Of a DNA stretch of 34,451 bases, positions 7,322 to 14,506 are shown piece after piece (positions within the stretch are counted from its first letter, which is position 1; every line of letters begins with the position of its first letter). Below the pieces are notes generated by a model that did no database searches, was not told the origin of the DNA, and was given only the letters and a program-made list of their open reading frames with translations. The stretch lies in contig CAZWKI010000007.1 of assembly GCA_964634645.1 (NCBI GenBank), forward strand, positions 1-34,451, written 5' to 3'. Made by a program: the position numbers and the translations under genes. This DNA comes from CAZWKI01 sp964634645 (GTDB lineage: Bacteria; Patescibacteriota; Patescibacteriia; UBA1558; S5-K13).

Positions 7322-8377
7322 ATGTTAAATGACAAAAAAATAAATGAATTAAAAACAAAATTTAAAGAACTGGAAGAACAAATGAAAAATCCGAATGTTT
7401 TTAATGATAATCAAAAATTAAAGTCGATTTCAAAAGAATACACAGAAATAAAAAAAATACTAGAAAATATTGACAAACTAAATGACTTAAATAAACAACT
7501 CATTGATTGTGAGGAGGTCTTGAAATCAGAAGATACGGAATTTATTGAAATAGCCAACAATGAAAAAATAGAATTGGAAAGAAAAATAAAAAATCTTGAA
7601 ATGGAAACAAATGAAATGATAAGTCCATCTTCTCCATATGACAAAAAAAATGCAATTATGGAAATTCGTGCTGGAACTGGCGGAGATGAATCTGGTCTTT
7701 TTGCTGGAGATTTATTTAGAATGTATTCAAGATTTTGCGAAAACAAAAATTGGAAAATACTTGTGATAAGTTCCAATAGAACAGAATTAAACGGCTTCAA
7801 GGAAATAATATTTGAAATCCAAGGAGCCAATGTTTTTGGAACACTTAAATATGAAAGTGGCGTACATCGCGTACAACGTGTTCCTGAGACAGAAAAATCC
7901 GGTAGAATTCATACATCAGCTGCAACAGTTGCAGTATTACCTGAAGCAGACGATATTGATATCGGCGTTGAAGATAAAGATTTAAGAATTGATACTTTTT
8001 GCTCAAGTGGTGCTGGTGGACAATCAGTAAATACAACTTATTCAGCTGTGAGAATTACCCATATTCCATCAGGGCTTGTTGTCTCGTGTCAGGATGAAAG
8101 ATCACAAAGTCAAAATAGAGAAAAAGCGATGCAAATATTGAAATCCCGCTTACTTGCAATGGAAGAAGAAAAAAGACAAGCAGAGCTTGATAAGAATAGA
8201 AAAAATCAAGTTGGAAGTGGTGATAGATCAGAAAAAATAAGAACATACAACTTCCCTCAAAACAGAGTTACAGATCATAGAATAAATCTTACTTCACATA
8301 ATTTAGAAGGCTTCTTAAATGGTGACATTGAAGAATTTTTGATTAAATTAAAAGAATTTTATAGAAATGAAAATTAA
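7322..8377 (+). CDS. prfA: Peptide chain release factor 1
   Basis: 351 residues from the ATG at 7322. The frame extends upstream to 7262, but those 20 residues are not conserved RF1 sequence and lie in the repeat element, so I chose the internal ATG. RF1 ends translation at UAA and UAG. The codon-recognition PxT tripeptide is PET at 188-190 (VQRVPETEKSGRIHTSA), which separates it from RF2 (SPF). The catalytic GGQ is at 232-234 (SSGAGGQSVNTTYSAVRITH). An N-terminal coiled-coil domain (1-100) precedes AIMEIRAGTGGDES. It overlaps prmC by 11 bases, the classic RF1 / RF-methylase pair. No RF2 is present, but TGA is used as a stop in this window, so prfB should lie elsewhere. Confidence 0.96.
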   Translation: MLNDKKINELKTKFKELEEQMKNPNVFNDNQKLKSISKEYTEIKKILENIDKLNDLNKQLIDCEEVLKSEDTEFIEIANNEKIELERKIKNLEMETNEMISPSSPYDKKNAIMEIRAGTGGDESGLFAGDLFRMYSRFCENKNWKILVISSNRTELNGFKEIIFEIQGANVFGTLKYESGVHRVQRVPETEKSGRIHTSAATVAVLPEADDIDIGVEDKDLRIDTFCSSGAGGQSVNTTYSAVRITHIPSGLVVSCQDERSQSQNREKAMQILKSRLLAMEEEKRQAELDKNRKNQVGSGDRSEKIRTYNFPQNRVTDHRINLTSHNLEGFLNGDIEEFLIKLKEFYRNEN

Positions 8378-9197
8378 AGATGCTCTAAATTACGGTTTTG
8401 AAATTTTGAAAAATAAAAATATTGATTCTTATCATTTAGATACAGAGTTAATTCTTACTTTTGCATTAAAAAAGAAAAAAGAATGGATTTTATCAAATCC
8501 AGATTTTTTTCTTAATATAAATCAAATAAAAAAATTCAAAAAGTTGGTTTTAAAAAGATCAAAAAATTATCCAACGGCTTATATATTGGGACACAAATAT
8601 TTTTATAACTTAAAATTCAAAGTAAACAAAAATGTTCTTATTCCAAGACCAGAAACAGAATTATTAGTTGAATCGACCCGACGGGTGACTCTACCCGACG
8701 GGTGGACAATCTTAGACGTTGGGACTGGTTCTGGGGCCATTGCAATTTCACTTGCAAAAAAATTAAAAGATTCAAAAATACTTGCAAGCGACAATTCTAA
8801 ATTTGCTTTAAATATTGCCAAGAAAAACGCACGAGCAAATAACATAAAAAATATAAAATTTATAAAAAGCAATTTGCTTGAAAAATTCAAAAATGACAAA
8901 TTAGATATAATAGTTGCAAATCTTCCTTATGTAAAAAACAATTGGAATAATGCATCAATAAAATATGAGCCATATAATGCACTTTATTCTGGAAAAACAG
9001 GACTTGTTCACTATTTCAAATTACTAAAACAAATAAAAGAATTAGAATACAAACCAAAATATGTATTATTAGAAATAGATCCCGAACAAGTTGAAGCAAT
9101 TTCAAAACAAGCAAAAAAATTATTTACCTCAAATATAAAAATAGATATTAAAAAAGACCTTGCTGGCCTTGATAGAGTTATAATAATAAATTTATAA
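8367..9197 (+). CDS. prmC: Release-factor glutamine N5-methyltransferase PrmC (HemK)
   Basis: 276 residues. PrmC methylates the Gln of the GGQ motif in release factors using S-adenosylmethionine. The N-terminal helical domain recognises the factor. IPRPETELLVE (92-102) precedes the SAM-binding motif LDVGTGSG (116-123). The catalytic motif reads NLPY at 185-188 where NPPY is the rule. The first ATG overlaps the last 11 bases of prfA, so translation is probably coupled. Residues 103-113 (STRRVTLPDGW) lie in the linker before the SAM motif. They are encoded by two copies of a GC-rich palindrome unlike the surrounding AT-rich sequence, apparently a small repeat captured in frame. The Pro-to-Leu change should be checked against relatives. 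Confidence 0.92.
   Translation: MKIKDALNYGFEILKNKNIDSYHLDTELILTFALKKKKEWILSNPDFFLNINQIKKFKKLVLKRSKNYPTAYILGHKYFYNLKFKVNKNVLIPRPETELLVESTRRVTLPDGWTILDVGTGSGAIAISLAKKLKDSKILASDNSKFALNIAKKNARANNIKNIKFIKSNLLEKFKNDKLDIIVANLPYVKNNWNNASIKYEPYNALYSGKTGLVHYFKLLKQIKELEYKPKYVLLEIDPEQVEAISKQAKKLFTSNIKIDIKKDLAGLDRVIIINL
8676..8703. repeat. Two copies of GC-rich palindrome ACCCGACGGGT inside prmC
   Basis: ACCCGACGGGT occurs at 8676-8686 and again at 8693-8703, 17 bases apart. Each copy is a near-perfect palindrome (ACCCG-A-CGGGT), and the two together can form a larger hairpin. They lie in frame inside prmC in a very AT-rich gene and encode part of a linker. Confidence 0.7.
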
Positions 9198-9207
9198 TTT
9201 TTTATAA

Positions 9208-9888
9208 TTAAATCCTTATGTGTTCCAAAACCCTTATTAAAACAAGCTCTGATATTTTTTCTGGTGATAAAATTTCATTATTTTCAATGCAATTTATGGT
9301 AAGCCAATCTTTGTCACTCGATAATTCTTTATAGACATTATAAGATATATCCAAAAACTCTTTATTTGATTCATGTAAATCTCTTTTTGCTCCGCCGATA
9401 TAATCTCTTGCACCTTTTTGATCAACAAGCTTTTGCCCAATTAAAGGTGGGACATCAAGAAAAAGATACAAATTTGCTCTTGGAATAGCAAAAATATTAT
9501 ACTCCAAATCTTCTAGCCATTTGAAAAATTCCTTTCTTTCTTCTTTGTCTTTTATTTTTGCGCCTTGATAACCCTGATTTGAAGATACATATCTATTTGA
9601 TATTACAATTTTTCCATTGTTTATTGCTTCCTCTATTTTCTTCTTTGTGGCAAATCTATCAACTGCATAAAAAATTGAAGCTACCCTTGGACCAATTTCA
9701 TCAAGAAATCCAAATCTACCATTAAGATAATCCTCCACCATGGCGCAAGATCTCTCACCGTATCTTGGAAAATCAAAAATTTCTACTTCAAAACCACGAC
9801 CTTCCAAATTTTTTTTTAGTAAATCTTGTTGTGTTTTTTTACCACCACCATCAGTGCCTTCAATAACTATGAAAAAACCTTTTTGCAT
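9208..9888 (-). CDS. tmk: Thymidylate kinase
   Basis: 226 residues. Tmk phosphorylates dTMP to dTDP. The P-loop is GTDGGGKKT at 11-19, in the position of the usual GxDGSGKTT, so the Ser and one Thr are replaced. FDFPRYGE (38-45) and DRF (77-79) are substrate-loop marks. NRY at 98-100 replaces the usual DRY, followed by SSNQGYQGAK. The region 164-184 (GARDYIGGAKRDLHES) corresponds to the lid. It is the last gene of a co-directional run that also carries dCMP deaminase, dUTPase and a ThyX-like gene, so it would catalyse the final pathway-specific step there. It is convergent with prmC, with only 10 bases between the stops. Confidence 0.92.
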   Translation of the reverse strand: MQKGFFIVIEGTDGGGKKTQQDLLKKNLEGRGFEVEIFDFPRYGERSCAMVEDYLNGRFGFLDEIGPRVASIFYAVDRFATKKKIEEAINNGKIVISNRYVSSNQGYQGAKIKDKEERKEFFKWLEDLEYNIFAIPRANLYLFLDVPPLIGQKLVDQKGARDYIGGAKRDLHESNKEFLDISYNVYKELSSDKDWLTINCIENNEILSPEKISELVLIRVLEHIRI

Positions 9889-9905
9889 TAATATAAATTA
9901 TTTAA

Positions 9906-10283
9906 TTAAGCTCCCCAATTTTTGGAAATTTCATTGTATCTATCAGACCAATTTTTACCGTCTTTTAAAGTTGTTTTGTTCTTTGTTGCATCAACAAGTT
10001 CTTTTAGCAATATTTTATAAGAAACATCATGCTCATCTGCCTCTATTTTTAATTCCCCGTCTTGAGTTGACTCAATAGAAAATGGTCCTATTTCTCCTCT
10101 TTTTATAATATCTTCTTTTGACAAATCTTTAATTTCTAGTAATTTTGCAAAATCTGTCAAAAAATTTTCATCTTCTTTTGAAATTTCATAAAAAGATGAA
10201 TATAATTCTTGCTTATATTCTGGCCTTTTCTCTGAAATATTATTTTCTCCTCCAAAATCTATTTCCGGTTGCATTTCTGGCAT
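9906..10283 (-). CDS. Hypothetical protein, acidic, between tmk and the thyX-like gene
   Basis: 125 residues from the ATG at 10283. The frame continues upstream to a TTG at 10301, but that codon lies inside a perfect hairpin, so the ATG is preferred. I do not recognise the family. The protein is acidic and hydrophilic with no membrane segment or signal peptide. The N-terminal 25 residues look disordered (MPEMQPEIDFGGENN). The rest looks helical, with short blocks such as FYEISKEDENFLTDFAKLL and a Trp-containing end (KNWSDRYNEISKNWGA). It lies 17 bases upstream of tmk on the same strand and downstream of the thyX-like gene, so it is probably co-expressed with nucleotide genes, which says little about function. 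Confidence 0.6.
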   Translation of the reverse strand: MPEMQPEIDFGGENNISEKRPEYKQELYSSFYEISKEDENFLTDFAKLLEIKDLSKEDIIKRGEIGPFSIESTQDGELKIEADEHDVSYKILLKELVDATKNKTTLKDGKNWSDRYNEISKNWGA

Positions 10284-10293
10284 ATTTTTGTTG

Positions 10294-10308
10294 TCCAGCA
10301 AAGCTGGA
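10294..10308. repeat. Short GC-rich palindrome TCCAGC-AAA-GCTGGA
   Basis: This is a perfect six-base-pair stem with a three-base loop, placed about 10 bases before the preferred start of the small hypothetical gene. It is one of several small GC-rich palindromes in the window (compare 7185-7198 and 8676-8703). It could hinder initiation at the downstream ATG, or it may be a dispersed repeat. Confidence 0.5.
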
Positions 10309-10362
10309 ATATTATTAATTAATGCAATATACTTTATAACTTTTAAACTTTTAACTTAATTA

Positions 10363-11181
10363 TTACTTCTCCTGTATATCCTGCGTTCCTCTTCTTATAT
10401 CCCAGTCATCTTTATCCATATCTGATTGTAATTTTATTTCTGGAAATGCGTTTGATAAAGCAGCCGTCATTTTGTGTGCAATATTTCTAAGAGTTGGATG
10501 AACCGTTCTTCCAGAACGAAGTTCTGTCACATAACAAGCACTAGGAAGTCCATAACTTACTCGACAAGCGACATTAAAACCAAGCGATATGTAATACTGT
10601 TTTATAAACTCAGATGCGTCTAATTTTTCTATTAATTCTTTTTGATTTTTTATTAATTCCTCTGCATCACTTCTTAAATCATTTGGTAATTGGGATAAAT
10701 ACCAATTATTAAATCCGTATTCTGTTGTAAGAAGTGGCATACGACAAACTCCATTTCTATGTCTTTGTAAATCTCTAAAAGATCCAAAATCAAGTAAAAA
10801 ATCAAATCTAACAATTCCAAGTTCTGCTAAAAAGTGTGGCAATCCAGTTTTGAGAGATCTGGCATCAAATAAATCAGCATATTTTTTAAGTTCATCATGT
10901 TTTATATCTGTATAAAATGAAAAATCTTTTTCTAATTTTTCTCCTTTATAATAAGTATATTCTTCCATTAAATGTCTTCTATACTTTTCTTGATCTTCTG
11001 ATTCTAAATCACTAAAGCTATGTGAATATTTTTCTTTTAGCTTATTCCAAATTCCATTTGATATATTTCTCACCTCTTCAAGTGGATGATACTTCATTAA
11101 AAACAATTTATCACTTGCTTGACGAAGATTGCTGTGCCATGAAAGCTGTGTTGTAATTCCGGCTGGTAAAAATCCTCTCAT
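10363..11181 (-). CDS. thyX: ThyX-like thymidylate synthase, C-terminal part (downstream of in-frame amber)
   Basis: This is the C-terminal segment of a large two-domain flavin-dependent thymidylate synthase-like protein. The frame is open and in register from the amber codon at 11281-11283 onward, reading EKLKEHIRSIYPKKSDEDEN and QKAVAARCFDIMRGFLPAG before the first ATG at 11181. The true protein therefore does not begin at that ATG. It carries the RHR element of the ThyX motif (LQRHRNGVCRMP) and a C-terminal ELRSGRTVHPTLRNIAH segment resembling the end of ThyX domains. ThyX makes dTMP from dUMP using methylenetetrahydrofolate and FAD/NADPH. If the amber codon is real and not suppressed, this part can be made only by reinitiation. 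Family call good; functional state uncertain. Confidence 0.75.
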   Translation of the reverse strand: MRGFLPAGITTQLSWHSNLRQASDKLFLMKYHPLEEVRNISNGIWNKLKEKYSHSFSDLESEDQEKYRRHLMEEYTYYKGEKLEKDFSFYTDIKHDELKKYADLFDARSLKTGLPHFLAELGIVRFDFLLDFGSFRDLQRHRNGVCRMPLLTTEYGFNNWYLSQLPNDLRSDAEELIKNQKELIEKLDASEFIKQYYISLGFNVACRVSYGLPSACYVTELRSGRTVHPTLRNIAHKMTAALSNAFPEIKLQSDMDKDDWDIRRGTQDIQEK

Positions 11182-11280
11182 TATATCAAAACATCGTGCC
11201 GCAACAGCTTTTTGATAAATATTTTCATCCTCGTCCGATTTTTTTGGATAAATTGATCTTATATGTTCCTTTAATTTTTC

Positions 11281-11655
11281 CTAACTATTTATATAAAAAT
11301 TCATCCAATTATCCAAAATCGCTTTTGACTCTTCTGTATCAACGGGATCAATAATTTCTTGTCTAGACATATCAATATAGCGAGTACTTGTTTCTTGTCC
11401 GCTATAAAGTGGCCAATCTTGAATTGCTTTGTCGGCTAATATACTAAGTTTTTCTATAAAAATTGTTGTACTTCCACAATCAGCAATACTTGAGTGTCCA
11501 TAGCCCAAATAAAAAGTTTCCATGAATTTTCCGGATCCACATTTCTTTACTTTCTCTACGTGTTCTACTACAGAACTAGCGCTTCTTGAATAAAGCGCTT
11601 GAAGCATTGCATTGTCTTCTGGATTAAATTCATCAAAAATAAATATTTTTGCCAT
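11281..11655 (-). CDS. thyX: ThyX-like thymidylate synthase, N-terminal part ending at an in-frame amber
   Basis: 124 residues up to a TAG at 11281-11283. The sequence is ThyX-like: LYSRSASSVVEHVEKV, then FYLGYGHSSIADCGSTTIFIEKLSILADKAI, then YSGQETSTRYIDMS, which matches the second half of the ThyX signature (S...S.RY). The RHR half is missing here and is found in the downstream part. Reading through the stop in the same frame continues directly into the second ThyX-like segment with no frameshift. The intact gene would span 10363-11655 (about 430 residues). It follows dUTPase on the same strand. Possible explanations are a recent nonsense mutation, a sequencing or assembly error, or programmed readthrough. 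TAG ends several intact genes in this window, so UAG is not generally reassigned. Confidence 0.75.
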   Translation of the reverse strand: MAKIFIFDEFNPEDNAMLQALYSRSASSVVEHVEKVKKCGSGKFMETFYLGYGHSSIADCGSTTIFIEKLSILADKAIQDWPLYSGQETSTRYIDMSRQEIIDPVDTEESKAILDNWMNFYINS

Positions 11656-11724
11656 TATTTTAGTTTTTAGTTTTTAGGGTTTAGCTTTTAGGAAATCTAA
11701 AAAATAAAACCCAAAGACCAAATA

Positions 11725-12156
11725 TTATTTACCAGTACTACCCCACTTACCAGCTCCTCTTTTTGTATTGCTAAGCTCTTTTACTTCAATTAACTTTGCG
11801 GTTATAATTGGCTGAATTAATAGCTGAGCAATCTTGTCTCCTTTTTTGAATTCTTGAATTTCTTTACTTGTATTATGCAAACAGATTGTATATTCACCAC
11901 GGTAAGTGTATTCAAAAACACCTCCCATTACCTTGAGTCCTCTTTTCATAGAAATTCCACCTTTATCCCAAACAAGAGCACAATAACCACTAGGAATTTC
12001 AAGTGCAAAACCCGTATGAAAAATATGTCTTTGTCCTGGACCTATAATTGCGTCTTCATGAGAATAAATATCAAGTCCTGCATCGCCACAAAGTGCATAT
12101 GATGGAATAATTACATCTTCGTATAATTTCTTGATTTTTATTTTTATATTTTTCAT
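11725..12156 (-). CDS. dut: dUTP diphosphatase (dUTPase), trimeric family
   Basis: 143 residues, the normal trimeric dUTPase length. The enzyme hydrolyses dUTP to dUMP, both removing dUTP and supplying the substrate of thymidylate synthase. All five motifs can be placed: I GDAGLDIYS (24-32), II WDKGGISMKRG (63-73), III GGVFEYTYRGE (78-88), IV KKGDKIAQLL (104-113) and V RGAGKWGSTGK (133-143). Motif III normally carries a catalytic Asp (GVID); here the aligned residue is E82. In motif II the usual S-G/S is G-G, and motif V has W for the stacking Phe. These changes leave activity plausible but not certain. It is flanked by the ThyX-like gene downstream and the restriction endonuclease gene upstream. 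Confidence 0.88.
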   Translation of the reverse strand: MKNIKIKIKKLYEDVIIPSYALCGDAGLDIYSHEDAIIGPGQRHIFHTGFALEIPSGYCALVWDKGGISMKRGLKVMGGVFEYTYRGEYTICLHNTSKEIQEFKKGDKIAQLLIQPIITAKLIEVKELSNTKRGAGKWGSTGK

Positions 12157-12189
12157 ATTTTAGTCAAGGTTTTTGAATTTATTTTTAAT

Positions 12190-12996
12190 TTAATTTATAA
12201 TAATATATTTTTTACTTCTATTTATTTTCATTCTTACTTTTGGATCCTCGAGTAAATCAAAAGCCCAATATTCTATTCCATTTTTGTTTGTTTCTGCTAG
12301 CAATACCATAGCATTAACCTTTTTATTTTTTAATAATTTTTTCCATTTTAACATTGGAATAAGAGATTGATTTATATCAAAAGCATTTTGTTTAAATGTG
12401 CTTTTCATTTCAACAATTACAACAACATTTGCCCATTCAAAACCTCCATCAATTTCAATTTGCGCTTTCCTCATATCAGTATTATTACCATCAATAATAA
12501 GATTTATTCCAGCCTTTTGTCTTCCACCTGTAAACAAAACACCATTTTCTTTTAAACTATAAAAATCTGCTATTATTCCAACATGATTTGCTATCGCTAA
12601 TAATGTAGTTTCCCCGGGATTTGTTTTTTCATTAAGGGTTTCTTTGATTCCAATAATCATTCCTTCTGTTAATGCCTTTTTTGGTTGAAATATTCCACCT
12701 AATTTTGGCTCTTTAAAGCTTAAAACTGGTGATGCCTTTATTATTTTCCACCTTGTTCTACTAATAGGAATCTTTGCGACTCCTCTTTTTTTAACAGCAT
12801 TTAAACTTTCATGATTGTAATGAAAGATACGGATTTCACCTTGTCCAGATTTTGTATATTTACTTAGTATTTTTTCTAAATCATTTTTATCATATTCTAC
12901 AAAATCTGTTCCACTTTTTCTTTTATCCCAAAATTTGCTTAAAAATTCTTCCCATGCTTCTTCTCGCCACGATTCTTCATTTTTTTGTTTAAACAT
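12190..12996 (-). CDS. Type II restriction endonuclease candidate, PD-(D/E)XK fold
   Basis: 268 residues, partner of the methyltransferase gene that ends 4 bases upstream. A PD-(D/E)XK-type site is visible in AQIEIDGGFEWANVVVIVEMKS: D183, then E196 and K198 (E-x-K) at the end of a hydrophobic strand, with E181 as a further acidic residue. Helices and basic residues follow. The N-terminal half is rich in Lys/Trp/Glu and probably makes DNA contacts. I cannot name the family or recognition site; it does not look like DpnII, although the methyltransferase beside it resembles DpnA. The R gene lies after the M gene on the same strand, so methylation is expressed first. The call depends on the catalytic motif plus the pairing with a methyltransferase. 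Confidence 0.75.
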   Translation of the reverse strand: MFKQKNEESWREEAWEEFLSKFWDKRKSGTDFVEYDKNDLEKILSKYTKSGQGEIRIFHYNHESLNAVKKRGVAKIPISRTRWKIIKASPVLSFKEPKLGGIFQPKKALTEGMIIGIKETLNEKTNPGETTLLAIANHVGIIADFYSLKENGVLFTGGRQKAGINLIIDGNNTDMRKAQIEIDGGFEWANVVVIVEMKSTFKQNAFDINQSLIPMLKWKKLLKNKKVNAMVLLAETNKNGIEYWAFDLLEDPKVRMKINRSKKYIIIN

Positions 12997-13000
12997 AATT

Positions 13001-13804
13001 TTAAAAATTTAATTTTAGATTTTTATCTAATTCCTCTAATCTTTTTATTGATAAATCTAAATATTTTTTTTCTGTATCAATGCCAATGAATTGTCTATTT
13101 AAAGATCTCGCGACTATTCCAGTGGTTGAACTTCCTGTAAAAGGATCTAGAATGATTGCTCTTTCATTTGTACTTGCCAAAATAATTCTTCTTAATAGTT
13201 CTACTGGTTTTTGAGTTGGATGTTTTCCAAATTTTTTTTCACAGGGCTTTGGTGTGGTTATCACCCAAACTGAACGCATTTGTGTATTTGGTTTTTTTAT
13301 AAGATCACCAGGCCAATCACCATTTTTCATTAAACTATAATTAAATATATGTTTTGCTTTTTTATCTTTTCTAGCCCATATTAATGTTTCATGACTAGCA
13401 GTAAAAAATCTGCAACTTAAATTTGGAGATGCATTTGGCTTCAACCATGCAACATCATTTAAAATATGGTAGCCAAGAGATTGTAATGCGTGTCCACATT
13501 GATAAATTGAGTGATATGTACCACTTACCCAAAGAGTTCCATTTGGCTTTAAAACTCTTTTACACGCTTCGAGCCATTTATAATGAAAATCATAATCATC
13601 TTGAAATCCTTTACTTTTATCCCAATTCCCCTTATCTACACTTACTCTCTTGCCTGCATGTAAACTAAAACCACCATTTGATAAATTATATGGCGGATCT
13701 GCAAAAATCATATCAACAGAATTTTCTTTTGTTTTAGACAAAACTTCAAGACAATCTGCTTTATATAATATAAACCCTAATTTTTTATAATATGATTTTG
13801 ACAT
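13001..13804 (-). CDS. DNA adenine-N6 methyltransferase, beta class (DpnA/HinfI-like)
   Basis: 267 residues. Motif IV DPPY is at 36-39 (IFADPPYNLSNGG) and precedes the SAM-binding motif I, DPFTGSSTTG, near 220. This order defines the beta class. In detail it follows M.DpnA/MboI-B-type enzymes: VSVDKGNWDK, LKPNGTLWVSG, ILNDVAWLKPNASPNLSCRFF, HETLIWARK and KHPTQKP. Those enzymes methylate adenine in GATC, so GATC is a reasonable guess at the target but not shown. Motif I reads TGSSTTG where GSGTTG is usual. It is a 4-base neighbour of the endonuclease gene, so together they form a type II R-M pair. The pair interrupts a run of dTTP-synthesis genes, suggesting horizontal arrival. Confidence 0.9.
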   Translation of the reverse strand: MSKSYYKKLGFILYKADCLEVLSKTKENSVDMIFADPPYNLSNGGFSLHAGKRVSVDKGNWDKSKGFQDDYDFHYKWLEACKRVLKPNGTLWVSGTYHSIYQCGHALQSLGYHILNDVAWLKPNASPNLSCRFFTASHETLIWARKDKKAKHIFNYSLMKNGDWPGDLIKKPNTQMRSVWVITTPKPCEKKFGKHPTQKPVELLRRIILASTNERAIILDPFTGSSTTGIVARSLNRQFIGIDTEKKYLDLSIKRLEELDKNLKLNF

Positions 13805-13849
13805 TTTTGTAAATTATATACATTTATTTTTCTGATACAAGGGAATAAA

Positions 13850-14428
13850 TTAAAAAATCTTATTATATATTTTTTCTAAATTATTTTTCAGTTCTTCTAC
13901 ACTTCCTTCATTTACAATTGTGTAGTCTGCCATTGCTATTGGTCCTGCTTTTGCAATATTTTCTATTTCAGAATAATCACGACTTTTTGCCTCATCACGT
14001 GAAAAAGAACGATATTTCATTTGAGGGTCACTTTTATATCTACTTACTCTATCTTCTAATCTTTTGTATCTTGTTTCAGGACTAGCATAAACAGCAATAA
14101 TTATTAAATTTTCTCCATACTTTTCTTTTAGGATCTTATATTCTTCCCAACTATAAAGACCATCCCCAATCACATTTCCACATTCCAATAATTCGTCAAA
14201 TTTTGGAATATTTAAAATTGCAAATGCACCCTGTCCATGAAGCTTTCTAAATTCTTCACGAATTGGCCTTTCATTTTCTTCTTTTGGTTCTAATCCTCGA
14301 CGCTTCACCTCATCAAGAGTAATTTGACCAAATCTTAAATAAGAAAAATTTTTAGCAACAAAAAAATCTGCAACTTCGCTTTTTCCAGATCCGCACATCC
14401 CAACAATACATACCAGTTTATTTTCCAT
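13850..14428 (-). CDS. P-loop nucleoside/nucleotide kinase-like protein
   Basis: 192 residues. A Walker A motif, GMCGSGKSE, is at 10-18, followed by VADFFVAKNFSYLRFGQITLDEVKRRG, a layout seen in dephospho-CoA kinase-like and archaeal UPF0200 adenylate-kinase-like proteins. An ENERPIREEFRKLHGQGAFA segment (about 56-75) and the late lid-like stretch with many Arg/Lys (RYKRLEDRVSRYKSD) support a small-molecule kinase. A Walker B-type strand, ENLIIIAVYAS, is visible. The substrate cannot be read from the sequence. Its place between dCMP deaminase and the dUTPase/ThyX genes makes a nucleoside monophosphate plausible, but dephospho-CoA or another small molecule is equally open. Complete and soluble. 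Confidence 0.7.
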   Translation of the reverse strand: MENKLVCIVGMCGSGKSEVADFFVAKNFSYLRFGQITLDEVKRRGLEPKEENERPIREEFRKLHGQGAFAILNIPKFDELLECGNVIGDGLYSWEEYKILKEKYGENLIIIAVYASPETRYKRLEDRVSRYKSDPQMKYRSFSRDEAKSRDYSEIENIAKAGPIAMADYTIVNEGSVEELKNNLEKIYNKIF

Positions 14429-14445
14429 GATATTTATATAATAAT

Positions 14446-14500
14446 TATTCGTATATTCGTATTAAATTAGTATAATTAGTATGAATTAGTATATTAGCAT
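14446..14500. repeat. Short tandem AATTAGTAT repeat
   Basis: AATTAGTAT occurs at 14465-14473, 14474-14482 and 14484-14492, preceded by two TTCGTAT words and followed by a partial copy. It fills the spacer between the dCMP deaminase and kinase genes. No function is apparent. Confidence 0.55.
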
Positions 14501-14506
14501 CGTGTG

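Noticed and set aside
10363..11181. A separate complete gene starting at the ATG at 11181
   Set aside because: Protein-like sequence in the same frame continues upstream to the amber codon, so the ATG is internal to a larger interrupted gene.
11281..11283. UAG reassigned to an amino acid genome-wide
   Set aside because: TAG ends recJ, the ferredoxin gene, the membrane protein gene ending at 15709 and the partial gene at 34255, so UAG is a normal stop; the thyX case is local.
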